A DNA stretch of 64,000 nt from Paraphaeosphaeria minitans. Its lineage: Eukaryota > Ascomycota > Dothideomycetes > Pleosporales > Didymosphaeriaceae. Position numbers and translations under genes: made by a program. A model generated the notes under the pieces. The model made no database searches and was not told the DNA's origin. It worked only from the letters and a program-made list of their open reading frames with translations. Below are positions 48,220-59,753 of the stretch, in pieces (the first letter of the stretch is position 1; the number at the start of each line of letters is the position of its first letter). The stretch is taken from positions 2,666,001 to 2,730,000 of the forward strand of contig WJXW01000004.1 of NCBI GenBank assembly GCA_015832175.1. Direction: 5' to 3'.

Positions 48220-48513
48220 TCACCGACCATTCGAAGCGCCACAGTCGTCGCCGGTGCCCGTAGCGCAAGCATCGGCAGTGTCGGTGTTAACGGTGTTGCT
48301 ACCAACGCTTTCGAATTTCTTAGGCTTGGTGGTGGACTTGGTTTGTTTCTTGGTGGAGCCGCGAGATTTGGTACCTTGGGGAGGGTTATCAAAGTTCTCT
48401 TCGTACTAACCGAATGATGGTGCGGACCAAGCATTATTGGGATCTTTGGGCCACTCGTTAACGTCCCAACCGGTGTTGTCTCGACCCTGATCCTTGGTAC
48501 TGGTCTTCGTAGT
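48220..48513 (-). pseudogene. In-frame continuation of the zinc-knuckle gene past TAG codons
   Basis: After the TAG at 48514-48516 the frame reads T-T-K-T-S-T-K-D-Q-G-R-D-N-T-G-W-D-V-N-E-W-P..., then a second TAG (48406-48408), then Q/K/T-rich sequence ending D-D-C-G-A-S-N-G-R. Both TAGs would be CAG before a single CpA-to-TpA change. The alternative is that each TAG is the last three bases of a short intron (48 and 57 bp introns ending in TAG would keep the frame). Sequence alone cannot separate these. Confidence 0.4.
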
Positions 48514-50672
48514 CTAGTAGGTGAAGGTGCGAAAGCCAGCGTTGTGGGAGCAGCTGTCCACATGCTCATCTGCGTCCCAAGCGCTACCGTGGCCTTGACT
48601 GATATCTGCTGTCTCCGCTGTATCGCTGTGCACAGCCTGCGCTAGGTCGAACACATCCTGCAGGCTGACCCTATCCTCGATCTTCAGGCTTTGAACCCAC
48701 GACCAAATTCTGTTCATGTCGCCGTCGATGATGCTTTTTTCGGGTCCAGCAACTTGCTCAGGCTCGATGGGGATGTGGATCCTCCGCTCGCCAGACTCAA
48801 TGGTGATCCAATACGTGACGACAAGATCTTGACAGGCAGGTGACTCAGCGCCTAATGAGTGGCTCGAGTGTGAAGGAGGCACACTTCTACCCCGCGTTCG
48901 GTATTCTAACACGTCTTCGCTCGAAACGCTGTTCTGGGAGGCGCATGGACCAGTAGAATTGTGAACCGCCTTGGGTTTTGGGGAACGCTGGTGCTCGCCA
49001 CAAGATGAGTCCCCCCAATAGTTTTGGTCGTTCTGGCCACTCTCCGCTTCACTAGCAAGATTCCAAAAGACCCCGCGTATAGCCTCCCACTGTTTCACAT
49101 GCACCTCTGCGGCAGTGGGCGCGGGCGCGTCGTAAATAGAGCCATGCTGAGTAAATCCAGTTGATGTGTCGCAGTCAGCGCATTCGCCGGCACAACCCCA
49201 AACACCACAGAATGCTGGGCACCATTCCGTTTCTTCCTCTTCCACTCCTCGATTATCTTCAGCGTGGCGTTTCTGCGGTAAACATGTCCATTGACGTGCG
49301 ACTGCCAGTCCTCGACTCGAACCCGGCGTTTGCGGGTGGTGCAATATACTCGAGATGGTTCCAGAATGGGTCCTTCCATTACGAGAGTCGATGGCATCGG
49401 TGAAGCTGTGTTTGGATCATGGCTATGTCGTGCGCCTTTGGTGAAAACTGATGGTGGCTTGCAACCAGCGCACCCCTGAACACTGCAATGATCACAGGAG
49501 CCACAGGTTGTGCCGGCCCGACCCTTGTCGCCCCCATTTGGATTGAACTGTTCCGTCATCCGCACTAGTCTCTCGATTTGAAGTCGATGATTAGCTGTAG
49601 AACTACTCCAAAATTGTTCGCAAGCCTGTTTGAGCTGGGGCAAGTAACTAGTCGGGAGAATGTTCGGGGATTGTTCGGAAGCAGGACATGGCTGTGCTCC
49701 GTAATGGTTATGGCGGTCGCAATAGTAATCGTTGCCGCCAAAGCTTCCATTGATGGTGGGAACTGCGTCGCCAGACAGGTTGGCCTCATAGTTCCGGAGC
49801 GCCTCTTTCTCGTTTGCATACTAATCTTCTGATTTATTGTGCTCCCGCCTTCATTGACGGGAACCTCATCGTCGTAGATATCGCAAAGCCGGTACTGCGG
49901 CGTCAAGGTACCGTTTTCGTTCGTTGCCTTGGACATTGGTGTTGGGAGATGTCGGATACCAAGCATTCCATAGACGGGGCGGCAGCCATTCGCCTACCCC
50001 AGTCTAATCCGAAGGTCCGTTCGAAACTTCACATGAGTTTTTCACATCCGCCGTGGCTTCTGGTGTTCGGTAACGTAGATATTTGCAAGGTGAGGCAACT
50101 GTCATACGGGTCAGCCCAGAAACCTTGATCTCACAATGCAGACGCCTTACCGCGGTTCAGGTCCACATCATCGGGCCTGTTCCCGCCAAGCAACTGGAAT
50201 GAAGCATCATTGGATGGAGCGATAGTTTTCTCATGCGAGGCACTGCTGATATGCGTGGTGCTACGGGTGGCTGACCCAGGGGCTGGTGACTCGACCAAGA
50301 CGCTTGGTTGCTGCGCAAGTCAGCCAAGTTTAGTCTACTATTGCTGTGAAAACTTGCCATTTTAACAGCTATGCATTGCTTTGAAGACTTCTGTTTGCTT
50401 GCCGACTTCGCCGTGGGGTAGAGCGGCGCGTAGAAGCCAGGGCAAGCACCCAAATCTGACGAAGCTGGACAGTCGCGACTGAGGTGGTCCGGCTCATTGC
50501 AATTAAGGCATGCAGGAAAGTTCAAAAGGAGACTGGAGACCTGTGTACGGGGCTGTGGTATGGTGTCGCTCGGAGGGGTGTAGATCGACTCACTATCGGA
50601 GAAGCTCTTCTCGGACGGAGGTGGAACATTGGTATGGTGGGGATGGTTATACCCGAATTGCTGGGTAGCCAT
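48514..50672 (-). CDS. CCHC zinc-knuckle, cysteine-rich protein of unknown function (possibly 3'-damaged)
   Basis: By-eye model of six exons: 50672-50367, 50310-50151, 50098-50046, 49993-49865, 49820-49209 and 49146-48514, with introns of 44-62 bp. Several have CTGAC branch sites, and all phases agree, giving 630 residues. Residues 55-68 form a zinc knuckle (C-L-N-C-N-E-P-D-H-L-S-R-D-C), a single-stranded nucleic-acid-binding fold. A second Cys cluster, C-G-S-C-D-H-C-S-V-Q-G-C-A-G-C, lies in exon 5, and a basic stretch K-R-K-K-R-N-G ends it. No known full-length family was recognised. The TAG at 48514 is taken as the stop, yet the same frame stays protein-like beyond it, past another TAG at 48406-48408, to TGA at 48220. 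The exon 3-4 junctions are the weakest part of the model. Confidence 0.5.
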
Positions 50673-50951
50673 CGTAGCAGGCGAGAACCCAGGCAAGACG
50701 TAGTGGAGAAAATTAAGACGCAAAGCTTGCGACCAGTAAAGTATTTACTCACAGTGGGCGCAGCTCAGGTTCAGTGTGCGGGGGGGAAGGGTATTTGAGT
50801 ACAGCAGGCGAAGTTGACTAGGCAAAAAAATACACGCACCGGCGCCACAGGCACCGCGCCTTCCCAAATGATTCTACAACTATCTCTTGAGCGTTGCTCG
50901 GAGGAGCAGGGCCGGGACCACAGGTGAAGGCCAAGATGGGCTTTCAACTAC

Positions 50952-51741
50952 CTAGGTAAGCAACGGCCGGCTCTCGCTAATCGCAATTCTCCCTTCACGG
51001 TGCCTAGACCCTCCCATCCCGGCCCACCAACTTCCTTCTTGTGTCCCTCCGTCAACTTCGAGAACTTCATGCTCTTTGGGTAGTCCAATGACTCGTCTCC
51101 ACCACCTACTCCAGTTCTCATTCTTCCTGACCCAAATACCTTCCCTACCATCACCATAAATCACCCAGCCACCTTTCCTTGCCTTTGAGGTGAAGCCGAT
51201 CTTCTCAGCTGCGTGAAAGAGGAGATAAAGGACCAGAACACCGAACATAGTGCAGAAGATGGTGATGATGCAGGCTAGAAAAGTGATGGTCGAAACTTGG
51301 CAGCCGAGACCGCTGGTACGTATTTCGAAGCGCTCGGGACCAGTTGCGCATATGAGTTTATACCGGATCGGAGCGAGGAGAGGGAAAGCACGAGACAAGG
51401 GATCCATGGGTAGTGGGAGACATGTGCTTGACTGATGCAGGTTAGCACCAGGATGAAAAGTACTCGCAGTGAGGATGAAGGGCAGGATGCGGAACAATGG
51501 TATCCGTGGAGAGCAGACAAAGGCGGAAAGGTGGAACGAGCGAGGTTAGACTCACAATTGCACACCATCCGCAATGACCTTTGCTGCGATGGCAATCTCC
51601 ACAATCATTGTAGCCCCAGCAAAGCTCTAGCCTCTTCCGATTGTCTTCCGGGCTATCTTCCCATCGCCGCTGGAGTATCTCTGTCACATTATACAATGTC
51701 TCCGAGGACAATGGGCTTATCGCGGGGCAATTGGATGTCAT
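50952..51741 (-). CDS. PSI-domain single-pass membrane protein
   Basis: Two exons, 51741-51556 and 51431-50952, separated by a 124-bp intron with ideal signals (GTGAGT...GCTAACC...CATCAG). Product of 221 residues. Residues 41-66 are a small Cys-rich PSI (plexin-semaphorin-integrin) domain: C-W-G-Y-N-D-C-G-D-C ... C-G-W-C-A-I-S-S-T-C, with the last Cys supplied by exon 2. A hydrophobic span at about 111-134 is the one membrane segment. The C-terminal ~85 residues are basic and Trp-rich (N-W-S-R-W-W-R-R), probably cytosolic. No signal peptide is visible at the chosen ATG. An acceptor-like CTTGCAG just upstream hints at a 5' exon or 5'UTR intron. The role is unknown; PSI domains are extracellular ligand-positioning modules. 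Confidence 0.75.
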
Positions 51742-52801
51742 TCGGCCTGCAAGAGTCACGAAACCAGGAGATGGAAAGCTATTGAGCGAAAGCGAGTGGC
51801 GTTGTAAGAGGTTGTGTGTTACAGATTATGCGATCATGTTGACGAAGCACGATGTTGTCGGAGGGAGGTTGGGATCTGATGGGTGGGGTAGGTAGGTAGG
51901 TACCTAGGGTCGACCAAGAGCAGCTAGCTTTGAAATGTAAGATGGCCTCGTCCTCGAATGCCCGTCTTGGTAACGCCCTCAACGCAATTGCCTGGGATCA
52001 TATACATCTGAAACTCAATCTCTTCACAGTCCTACGATTAATATACCTGACCCAGGTAAGCATGAGGCCCGAACGGACACGCGCCAGTACTACCAGGCGC
52101 TGTACCTAAGCATCCGATACCTGCCCACTTACAACGCATCTTTTGTGTGATCAGCCGACAATCGTTATTTGTATGAATTTTGAAGAAGTATCACCTCATG
52201 GATCGTTAGTGTCAATAATCAGAAGACTCGTCAGTATTCGAGGTTGTAGCAGCCTCCCAACTACAAGTGCTTTATCATTATAGGCACACGTTTGAGCGCT
52301 TAAGCGCGGCTGCAAGTTACCGCACCAGTCGCTTAATATATCACCTGTTCAATGTAGTCGAAACCTCATTGTGAGATTCATGTATGAGCTATGTGTATTC
52401 AGAGCACATGAGGGTGCTTTGTTATCAGCAGACGTCTAAGATCAGGTACTCTTTGAGTCTCGCCATCTCATAGGACCACAAAGTTTCCTTCGTCTCTGAT
52501 TACTCCATCTCATTAGGAAGACAGTATTTCATATCGCTTGCGTAATCCAAAGTACAATTTCAGTCAATCTTTTCTCCCCAACCCTACGTATCTGCAAACT
52601 TAAAACGGAGTGGTATATACAATACAAAAAATATCTTCATGCAGTCACAGCATCTACCATAAATACAACAGACCCATACATCTTGTAATTCACCCATTGA
52701 TCTTCGCGGCGCCACCTCGTGGAAATTATCGTCTCCCTTTGTAACTTTCATGATTGTGACAATCATGGAAGACGATTCAGCGTAGCGATGAACCGTGACA
52801 T
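51742..52801. other. Intergenic, no gene seen
   Basis: Balanced to slightly AT-rich DNA between the PSI gene start and the 3' end of the Egh16-like gene. It contains a short GGTA repeat (about 51888-51903) and no convincing exon. Confidence 0.5.
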
Positions 52802-54005
52802 CTACGCCATGGCTTTGGGGTTGATGAAGCGAGAAAGGAACTTGCGGTTCCTGTCGCGTCTGTTGCGGCCGTTTCCGGTCGCCGTCTGGCCATTGATATT
52901 GGCAGCGTTGCCGTTCTGAGCATTACCGTTGCCATTTCCGCTGTTACGGCCGTTTCCATTACCGCTGTTACGACCGTTGCCATTGCCGCTGTTGCGGCCG
53001 TTGCCATTGCCATTGCCATTTCCGTTGCCGTTGCCGTTGTCGTTGCCGTTCGCGGCGTTTCCATTACCAGCACCAGCCGCAGCAGTCTGGCTGGCAGCAG
53101 AAACCAGAGCTGGTTTGACAGTTAGCAGATATCTCATGAGAGCGACGTAGTGGAGGGAAGCAACGCACCCGAGACACGGCTGGCATCAGCATTTCCGGCC
53201 ACCGCGCCAGCGGCAGCGATGGCGGCAATGGCAGCAGGAAGATCTTTCTTATTCTGGGCAATCTGCTTGTTGATGCCATCAAGGGTCTGGGCAGTAGTGA
53301 TGGCTGGGGTAACAAATGAGTCGTTGTGCTCATGCGGTGTTGAACATGGGGGCATTGTTTGAGCTTACAATCGGCAGTTTGATTGTTGGCGCGGCCCGTT
53401 CCGTCGGTTTGCTGAACGGGGAAACAACCACCGAAGGGGCCGGCAACAGCAGTGTTGCGGCATCGAACAGTGCAAATATCACCCGTGGAAGCGCCAAGGC
53501 AGTTGAAGTCATCAGGCATCTGCACGTTGATAGTGAAGTTGGTAGCCTCGGCTTGCGAGAGGCCGTTTGCGCCGGGAACGTTGTTGGTGACTTGAAGCTT
53601 GACAAAGCTGGTTGCTGCGTTGCTGCTCACGTCGAGATCGCACTCGTAAGGACCGGCGCCATCGGCATTGACTTGGTGGATGGTGACAGCGAGCTGCGAG
53701 CCCTTCTTGACAGTCGTCACCTTGTTGGCTGCAATAGCCTTCTCAGTTTCACCTCCAACATCGATGTTGCCATCGATCTCTGTTCGACCACAGGAGTTGA
53801 CAATGTTCTGCGTGATCTCGCTGTCTCTGATGATGGTAGTGTCCTGCTGGCACGGGCTGATGCCAGTACAGTTACGAGCAAGGGAGTCGTCAACTTTGAA
53901 CCCCTTGCTCTCACCAGACTCGCCAATGGCAGACTCGATGGTTCCATGAGCCTGGACGGAGGAGAAGACAGCGGCTAGCGCCAGGATAGAGGTCTGGTAA
54001 CGCAT
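52802..54005 (-). CDS. Egh16-like secreted protein with Asn/Gly-rich tail
   Basis: Three exons, 54005-53369, 53303-53169 and 53109-52802, with introns of 65 and 59 bp (the second with GCTAACTG branch site), give 359 residues. Residues 1-19 are a signal peptide ending S-V-Q-A, so the mature protein would begin with His (H-G-T-I-E). The next ~200 residues match the Egh16-like/DUF3129 family known from Blumeria gEgh16 and Magnaporthe GAS1/GAS2/MAS3, induced in infection structures: regularly spaced Cys, D-F-N-C-L-G, V-A-G-P-F-G-G-C-F. The tail is Ala-rich, then (N-G)n and R-N-S-G-N-G-N-G repeats with a basic end (N-R-R-D-R-N-R-K). The start is the ATG in front of the signal peptide. It lies within 7 kb of the RIP block. 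Function in this organism is inferred only from family. Confidence 0.82.
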
Positions 54006-55099
54006 TTTGAGTTGAATGGTAAGGCGCACAGCGCGACGAATCGAATGGAAAAGGATTGAGGATGAAAGAAAGAAAGACTAGGAAGAACGGATCTCCAAGA
54101 TCGCAGAAGTGAACGATGATTAGTGGATGGTTTTTTCGCAGCGGACTGCAAGACACCTTATATTGTAGCCTGACTGGCTTTTCGTGGCCTAGCTTGCATA
54201 GGTACCTAGGCCTCGGGCGCTAAACGATGCATAGTTGCTCCTACCACACTTCAATGTCCCATATGAGCCCACTGTACGATGCCACTAGATGGTGGTGTGG
54301 TGGGTGTAGCTGCCTGCGAACTCCACTCCATGCCTCAGGTGGTGTTCACAGCAGGGGGGTGTAAGAACCAGCGGCCCGAATCGCGTGACAAACACGGAAT
54401 ACCATAAACCACCAATGCATGTGTTTCTGTGCGCCTCCCTGCCAAGCCACAGCAATGACGGGCACCACGCCATGCACTGTTTGACACATTGGCCCGCGCG
54501 GTTTTCGCTTGGAGTTGTCGGTTTTCCAATGTGGTGTGCCGCAGGAAAGGTTTCGAAGGCGTTGCTTCGCGTTTCGCAGTAGGGCTCGCTAGCATCCGCT
54601 AGCACCAACGAACGCTAAGTAGCGGTTCATGGGACAAACACTGCTTGATCAGCGCCGCAAAGCTTGGCACGGATGATTCCAGAATGCGATATCCCTCTTG
54701 AGGCAGGCGATCCGGCTCTCATCCGATGAAAAGTCTGTGCTGCCGTTGACATGTTGGTCGCAACTGCCGCAGAGACAAGCGCAAACCTTTCGCCAAGGTG
54801 TAAGACGAGAAGCATGGGATCGTAGAAGTGTCATGTCAGAGACAAGAATACTGTCAAAACAGCATAACAACCAACAGACATGAATCGTCATACAGTTGGG
54901 CGAGGTGATTGGTAGTCGCTATCATTAGCATCAAACCGGGAGAATGAAAGAAGAATGGAAAAGGGAGCCGACCCCTTGTAGGCCTATATTGACTGCCATC
55001 CTGCGTCCAATCACAACAATGCATTTCGCAGCAGGTGCTGATCGTTTCTCGCTTGCTGTGAGCGTTGTGTTTGTGTAGGGTATCTTGGTGTCTGTTGTC
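54006..55099. other. Intergenic: promoter of the Egh16-like gene and 3' flank of PWP2
   Basis: It contains only short overlapping open frames on both strands with no family features. The first ~170 bp upstream of 54005 are the probable 5'UTR/promoter. Nothing else was recognised. Confidence 0.5.
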
Positions 55100-57908
55100 T
55101 CAGTCGAAGCCCATCCAGCCGCCTTCATCATCTGAGCCGTCATCCATGACTTCGTCCATGCCATCCTCTACCTCTTTAACGCTGAAGTCTAATTGCAAGG
55201 CTTGTTCCTTCTTTTCAATAGGTTGCGCAAGCAAGTATTCAATGCGATAGATGTTCTCGTCAGCCAATCGAGCCAACTCTGCTTGTATCCGACGTACCGC
55301 CTTCTCGACACTTCGCAGTTCTGCTTCCATGCCCGCTCGGTTCTCCTTCATCCATCGACCGTGCTTGCTCAAGAGAGCCTCGATCCACATCAGGTTGAAT
55401 TCGAGGTGTGGCGATTCATCGGCTTGTAGCGCGACGAAGCGAACCAGACGTCCAAGATATACCTTGGGCAGGTCCTTGACTACTAGCGCTATATCTGTAG
55501 TCGGTGTCGCCTCAAACACGCGGCGGATGAGATTGCGCTCGTTGAGTCGGAACGCCATGACGAGTGCCTTTAGGTACTCCTTTTGCATTAGGGTTGATAG
55601 AGTCGTCCCCGGCGTGACGGTGATATCGAGGTCGAAAGGATCGAATTGGAAAGTCGTGTCTAATGAGTAGATGAGGAGGCCTTCCGTCGAGGCGGCGCAG
55701 AAAGCTCTACCAGTTGGCGAAAATGCTACAGCTGGCACGCGTACTGCTGCTCGTGTTCTCCTTGCGCCTGCTCCACGCTGTGCACCAGGAAGTGTGTTGT
55801 CTCGTCGGTTTTCGAGATCCGATTCTTCACCCTGCTCATCTAGCAGACCCTGAGGCCCAGCTTCAGTGAGCAGTTTACTGTTTAAGAACTCCTGCGTTCC
55901 GTCGAGCGACATATTGACAGAGACAGTGAACTTTTTTATCAGGACCCCGGACTGGACGTCGTACAAGCAGATGTACTTGCTCTTGCCTCCGGCAAGCACA
56001 CATGTTCCATCGGCACTGTATCTTACCGTGTCAAATGCTTTAGTTCCAGCAACGTTGGTAGCAGTCCGTCGATCGGTCATCTTGCGACCCCCAGAGACGT
56101 CGCGTCGCCCATCCACACCTGATTGTTGCGAAGCTTCTGATACTGACCAGAAGGTCAGCTGACCATCCAATGTAGTGACAGCAATTTGTTTGTTATCCGG
56201 CCGTACAGCAACAGATGTTACGTCGGCCATAAGCTGCAATGGCTCACTCGTTTGTGATCGAGCGAAAATGTTCCACAAGCGCACAGTCCGATCCCAGCTG
56301 CCACTCACCAGTGTGCTCCCGTCTGGCGAGAACGCTAGCGACATAACAGGGCCTTCGTGACCGGTCAATCGATCCAACAGCTGCCCAGTCTGGACAGACC
56401 AAATATGAATATCAAACGAATCAAGGGACCCTGCGCATACGACTTCGCCACTCGGATCGACCGCCAACGAGGTGAACTGGATTTTTGAAGGCGCCGTGAA
56501 TGTTCGGAAGTTGCGGTATCTTATAAGATCCCAAGCTCTTACAGATCCGTCTAGGCTTGTTGTGAATAATACGTTCCCCCTCTTTGCGAAGTCGCATGCT
56601 GTGACCGCACCAATGTGCTCCGTGAAGGTAACCACGCAGAATCCTGAGTTGACGTCCCAGACTTTGATCTTGCCGTCATCAGCAGCAGTGATGATGCGTT
56701 GGCCCTCCGGTGAGTAGGCGATGGTGTTCATCACGTCGTGGTGAGCTTGTTGTTTCAGAATATACGACTCAGACTGCCACTCCCACACCAGTAGCTGTCC
56801 CAGTTTTGAGGCGCCAAACGCGAGCCACTCTCCTGTCTTGTTCACTGCGACGTAATCAATGTCATTTTGCGAAATGCTGGAGGCAGGTTAGCAGAGAAGG
56901 CTGTGGCCAGCGTGATTGGCACTCACCTCAGGTTTTGTATTTCGCTGAACGATGGAAGCTCGTGAATGAAGAAGAGCCCATGCGAAAAGCCAGTTACTAG
57001 CAGTTTTGTTTCCGGGTGGAAGCTCGCGCAGGTAACATGTGCATTGTTCTGGTGGAAGTAGAAACGCTCCGCGATACCCCACGCGAGATTTTTGTCATCC
57101 TCTTCATCCGCATCTTCTGGTACGTCATAGCGTAGCATGTACTTCCACACGAAAACCGCGCCATCTTTGCTGACTGTGTATATTGTTTCTTGGTCTGCAC
57201 TGAACCAAGCGCCCACAACAACCTGCTTGTGAGCCGAAAGCGTAGTGGGGCTGAACCCTTCTTCCGCTTCCATGCTCCATATTCGGGTGGTTACGTCCTT
57301 GGATGCGCTGAGCAGAAAGCGCGAGTCTCTGGACCATTCGATTGTGATCACGGTGTCGTGGTGCCCTGTGAATATTCGATCTCGCACGAAGGGCGCGAAC
57401 TCGAGGTCACCATCTGCAACGTCCGGCGTTGACGGTGTCCTCCATATTTCAATATTTCTTGCTGTTCCAACTGCGAAGTGTCTCCCATCGGGCGCAAAGA
57501 CGAGCGCATTGACTTGGCCGCGGAGAGAAAAATGATAGAGGACGATTCGGCGAGGTACATTGGTCAGGATTGCATGGCCGTCGAGATCTACCGTGAGGAG
57601 GAGGTTGCCTTTCGGGTTGAGTGCGAGTCGGGCAATGTTTTTGCGATGTGCGAAGGGAAGGGTGTAGGATGTCGAGCTGTTGCGCAATCAGCTGCTTGTT
57701 TCTTCGCCATCGGTCTGCGAGGCATACTTGACCAGATCGAACACGCTCACGCGATTGCCCACAGGCGAGAGCAGGCACGTGCCATCTGGTGTGAATACCA
57801 GATTGCCTCTGCTGTAGACTGTGCCCAGCAGATTGGAGAACTGTCGCGGCGGTTAGCCCAAGCTTCACTACAGTGGCGCGCAATGCCCACCTGGAAATCC
57901 GTCTTCAT
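55100..57908 (-). CDS. PWP2: Periodic tryptophan protein 2 / U3 snoRNP protein Utp1
   Basis: A core subunit of the UTP-B subcomplex of the small-subunit processome, needed in the nucleolus for early 35S pre-rRNA cleavages. Four exons: 57908-57891 (M-K-T-D-F-Q), 57840-57728, 57676-56927 and 56876-55100. Introns are 50, 51 and 50 bp, all phases agree, and the product is 885 residues (yeast Pwp2 is about 920). The N-terminus F-S-N-L-L-G-T-V-Y and H-R-K-N-I-A match the family. Tandem WD40 repeats fill about residues 10-650 (e.g. G-H-E-G-P-V-M-S-L-A-F-S-P-D-G). The C-terminal Utp12 domain (E-Y-L-K-A-L-V-M-A-F-R-L-N) is followed by a coiled coil and an acidic end (D-D-G-S-D-D-E-G-G-W). It is divergent from CDC12. 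Confidence 0.95.
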
Positions 57909-58354
57909 TGTGCAAGGTGTCCGGGGCGCGTCGTCGCTATCGCATTGCGGCGGCTGGGATGCATGCGCCGTGAACTTTTTTTCGAGATGGAGCTCGGACC
58001 GCTAATGAAGTCCCCCCGGTGCGACCCACTGGCGCGCCTTCCCCGTTCGGTGCCAGCGCTTGCCGAGAGAGGGCGTGCTGGAAAGGAGACGCCAAATTAT
58101 CTAGCAGCAGCAGCAACACCACGCTCTCCACACCACAGCCAAAGCAACACGGCCAGTCTGCCTCTTGCCTCTTGCCTCTTCCCGCGCCCGCAGCTGCACG
58201 CATCCAACAACTTATTTTCCCTTTGAGGTGCACCTTTACGCCTGTAAGCTCGCGCACTGCTGATGCCCTACCTAGGCTGGAGCTGCCTTCGCTAACACAC
58301 CTCCGTACCAGACACCCCCTCTCCCAACACGCCAGACGCACCCTTCACGGCACA
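57909..58354. promoter_or_regulatory. Shared divergent promoter region of PWP2 and CDC12
   Basis: 446 bp separate the two start codons. The CDC12 side has C/T-rich tracts (CTCTTGCCTCTTGCCTCTTCC, about 58160-58180), common in fungal 5' leaders. No TATA box is evident, as expected for constitutive housekeeping genes. Confidence 0.6.
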
Positions 58355-59753
58355 ATGGCCGACTCAGCGTCCCCAATTGGCATTGCCAACGTACGTATAA
58401 ACGACGCAGCAGCTTCACGAGTCGTGTACTGACCTGTTCCACAGTTGCCCAACCAGAGGTACGCCCTCAACAAACGGACGACCCCTACCAGTCTAACATG
58501 AGACAGACACAAGATTGTTGCTAAACGCGGTGCCAATTTCACCATCATGGTACGCGCGCCGTCATACGTGCTGACGCCGCGAGTCATGCTGACAGGCGTA
58601 GGTTGCCGGCGAGTCTGGCCTCGGAAAGACGACCTTCATCAACACGCTCTTCTCCACCACCATCAAAAACTATGCCGACCACAAGCGCCGCCACATGAAG
58701 CAGATGGACAAGACGGTCGAAATTGAGATCACAAAAGCAGAGCTCGAAGAGAAGTTCTTCAAGGGTACATGCCGACGAGTGCACCCCAAGATCCTACATA
58801 CTGACACACGCAGTCCGTCTGACCGTCATCGACACCCCTGGCTTCGGCGACTACGTCAACAACCGCGACTCCTGGCAACCCATCATTGAGTTCCTCGACG
58901 ACCAGCACGAGTCGTTCATGTTGCAGGAGCAGCAGCCGAAGCGCAGCGATAAGATCGATCTCCGCGTGCACGCCTGCCTGTACTTCATCCGCCCCACCGG
59001 CCACACTCTCAAGCCCCTCGACATTGAGGTGATGAAGAAGCTCTGCACACGTGTCAATCTTATCCCCGTGGTTGCCAAGGCGGACACTTTGAGTCCTGCT
59101 GATCTTGCCAAGTTCAAGTCTAGGGTACGTTGCACGCTACACAGAGCTGTACAGGTACTAACCGCGATCAGGTACGCGCCGTTCTTGAGGCACAGGGGAT
59201 CAAGTTCTACCAGCCCCAACTCGAGGATGATGACCAGGCCGCCATGGCACACGCCCAGGGCTTGATCAACGCTATGCCTTTCTCCGTCATCGGTTCCGAG
59301 AAGGATGTCCAGACCAACGATGGTCGCACCGTCAAGGGCCGACAGTATGCTTGGGGTGTTGCCGAAGTAGAGAATGAGGAGCACTGCGACTTCAAGAAGC
59401 TACGTGCTATTCTTATCCGAACTCACATGCTCGACCTCATCCACACGACCGAAGAGAACCACTACGAGGCCTACCGCGCACAGCAGATGGAGACACGCAA
59501 ATTCGGCGAGGCGCGCCCACGGAAGCTCGACAACCCCAAGTTCAAGGAGGAGGAAGAGGCGCTCCGCAAACGCTTTACGGAGCAGGTCAAGGTCGAGGAG
59601 CAGCGATTCAGGCAATGGGAGCAGAAGCTCATTTCGGAGCGCGACCGCCTCAACAAAGACCTCGAGGCCAGCCACGCCATGATCAAGAACCTAGAAACCG
59701 AAGTCGAATCGCTGCAGAGCACCATGGGCAACCGCTCGCACGGCCGCCGTTAA
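58355..59753 (+). CDS. CDC12: Septin Cdc12 orthologue
   Basis: A GTP-binding septin that assembles into hetero-oligomeric filaments at septa and hyphal necks (AspC-type in filamentous fungi). Six exons: 58355-58390, 58445-58458, 58507-58549, 58602-58764, 58814-59124 and 59172-59753, with five introns of 47-54 bp. All phases agree and the product is 382 residues. Visible parts are the N-terminal I-G-I-A-N-L-P-N-Q-R typical of Cdc12, the P loop G-E-S-G-L-G-K-T-T, the G3 motif D-T-P-G-F-G-D, the G4 motif A-K-A-D, and the septin element with R-K-Y/Q-Y-A-W-G. The C-terminal coiled coil (about residues 295-375) includes E-E-Q-R-F-R-Q-W-E-Q. Exon 2 is a 14-bp microexon. Confidence 0.95.

Noticed and set aside
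48128..48409. 93-codon plus-strand open frame next to the repeat border
   Set aside because: Antisense to the continuation of the zinc-knuckle gene; no features of its own.
53316..53978. 220-codon plus-strand open frame
   Set aside because: Antisense to exon 1 of the Egh16-like gene, which has a signal peptide and family motifs.
54285..54608. 107-codon minus-strand frame upstream of the Egh16-like gene
   Set aside because: Several overlapping open frames, no motif, no supporting splice signals; probably promoter DNA.
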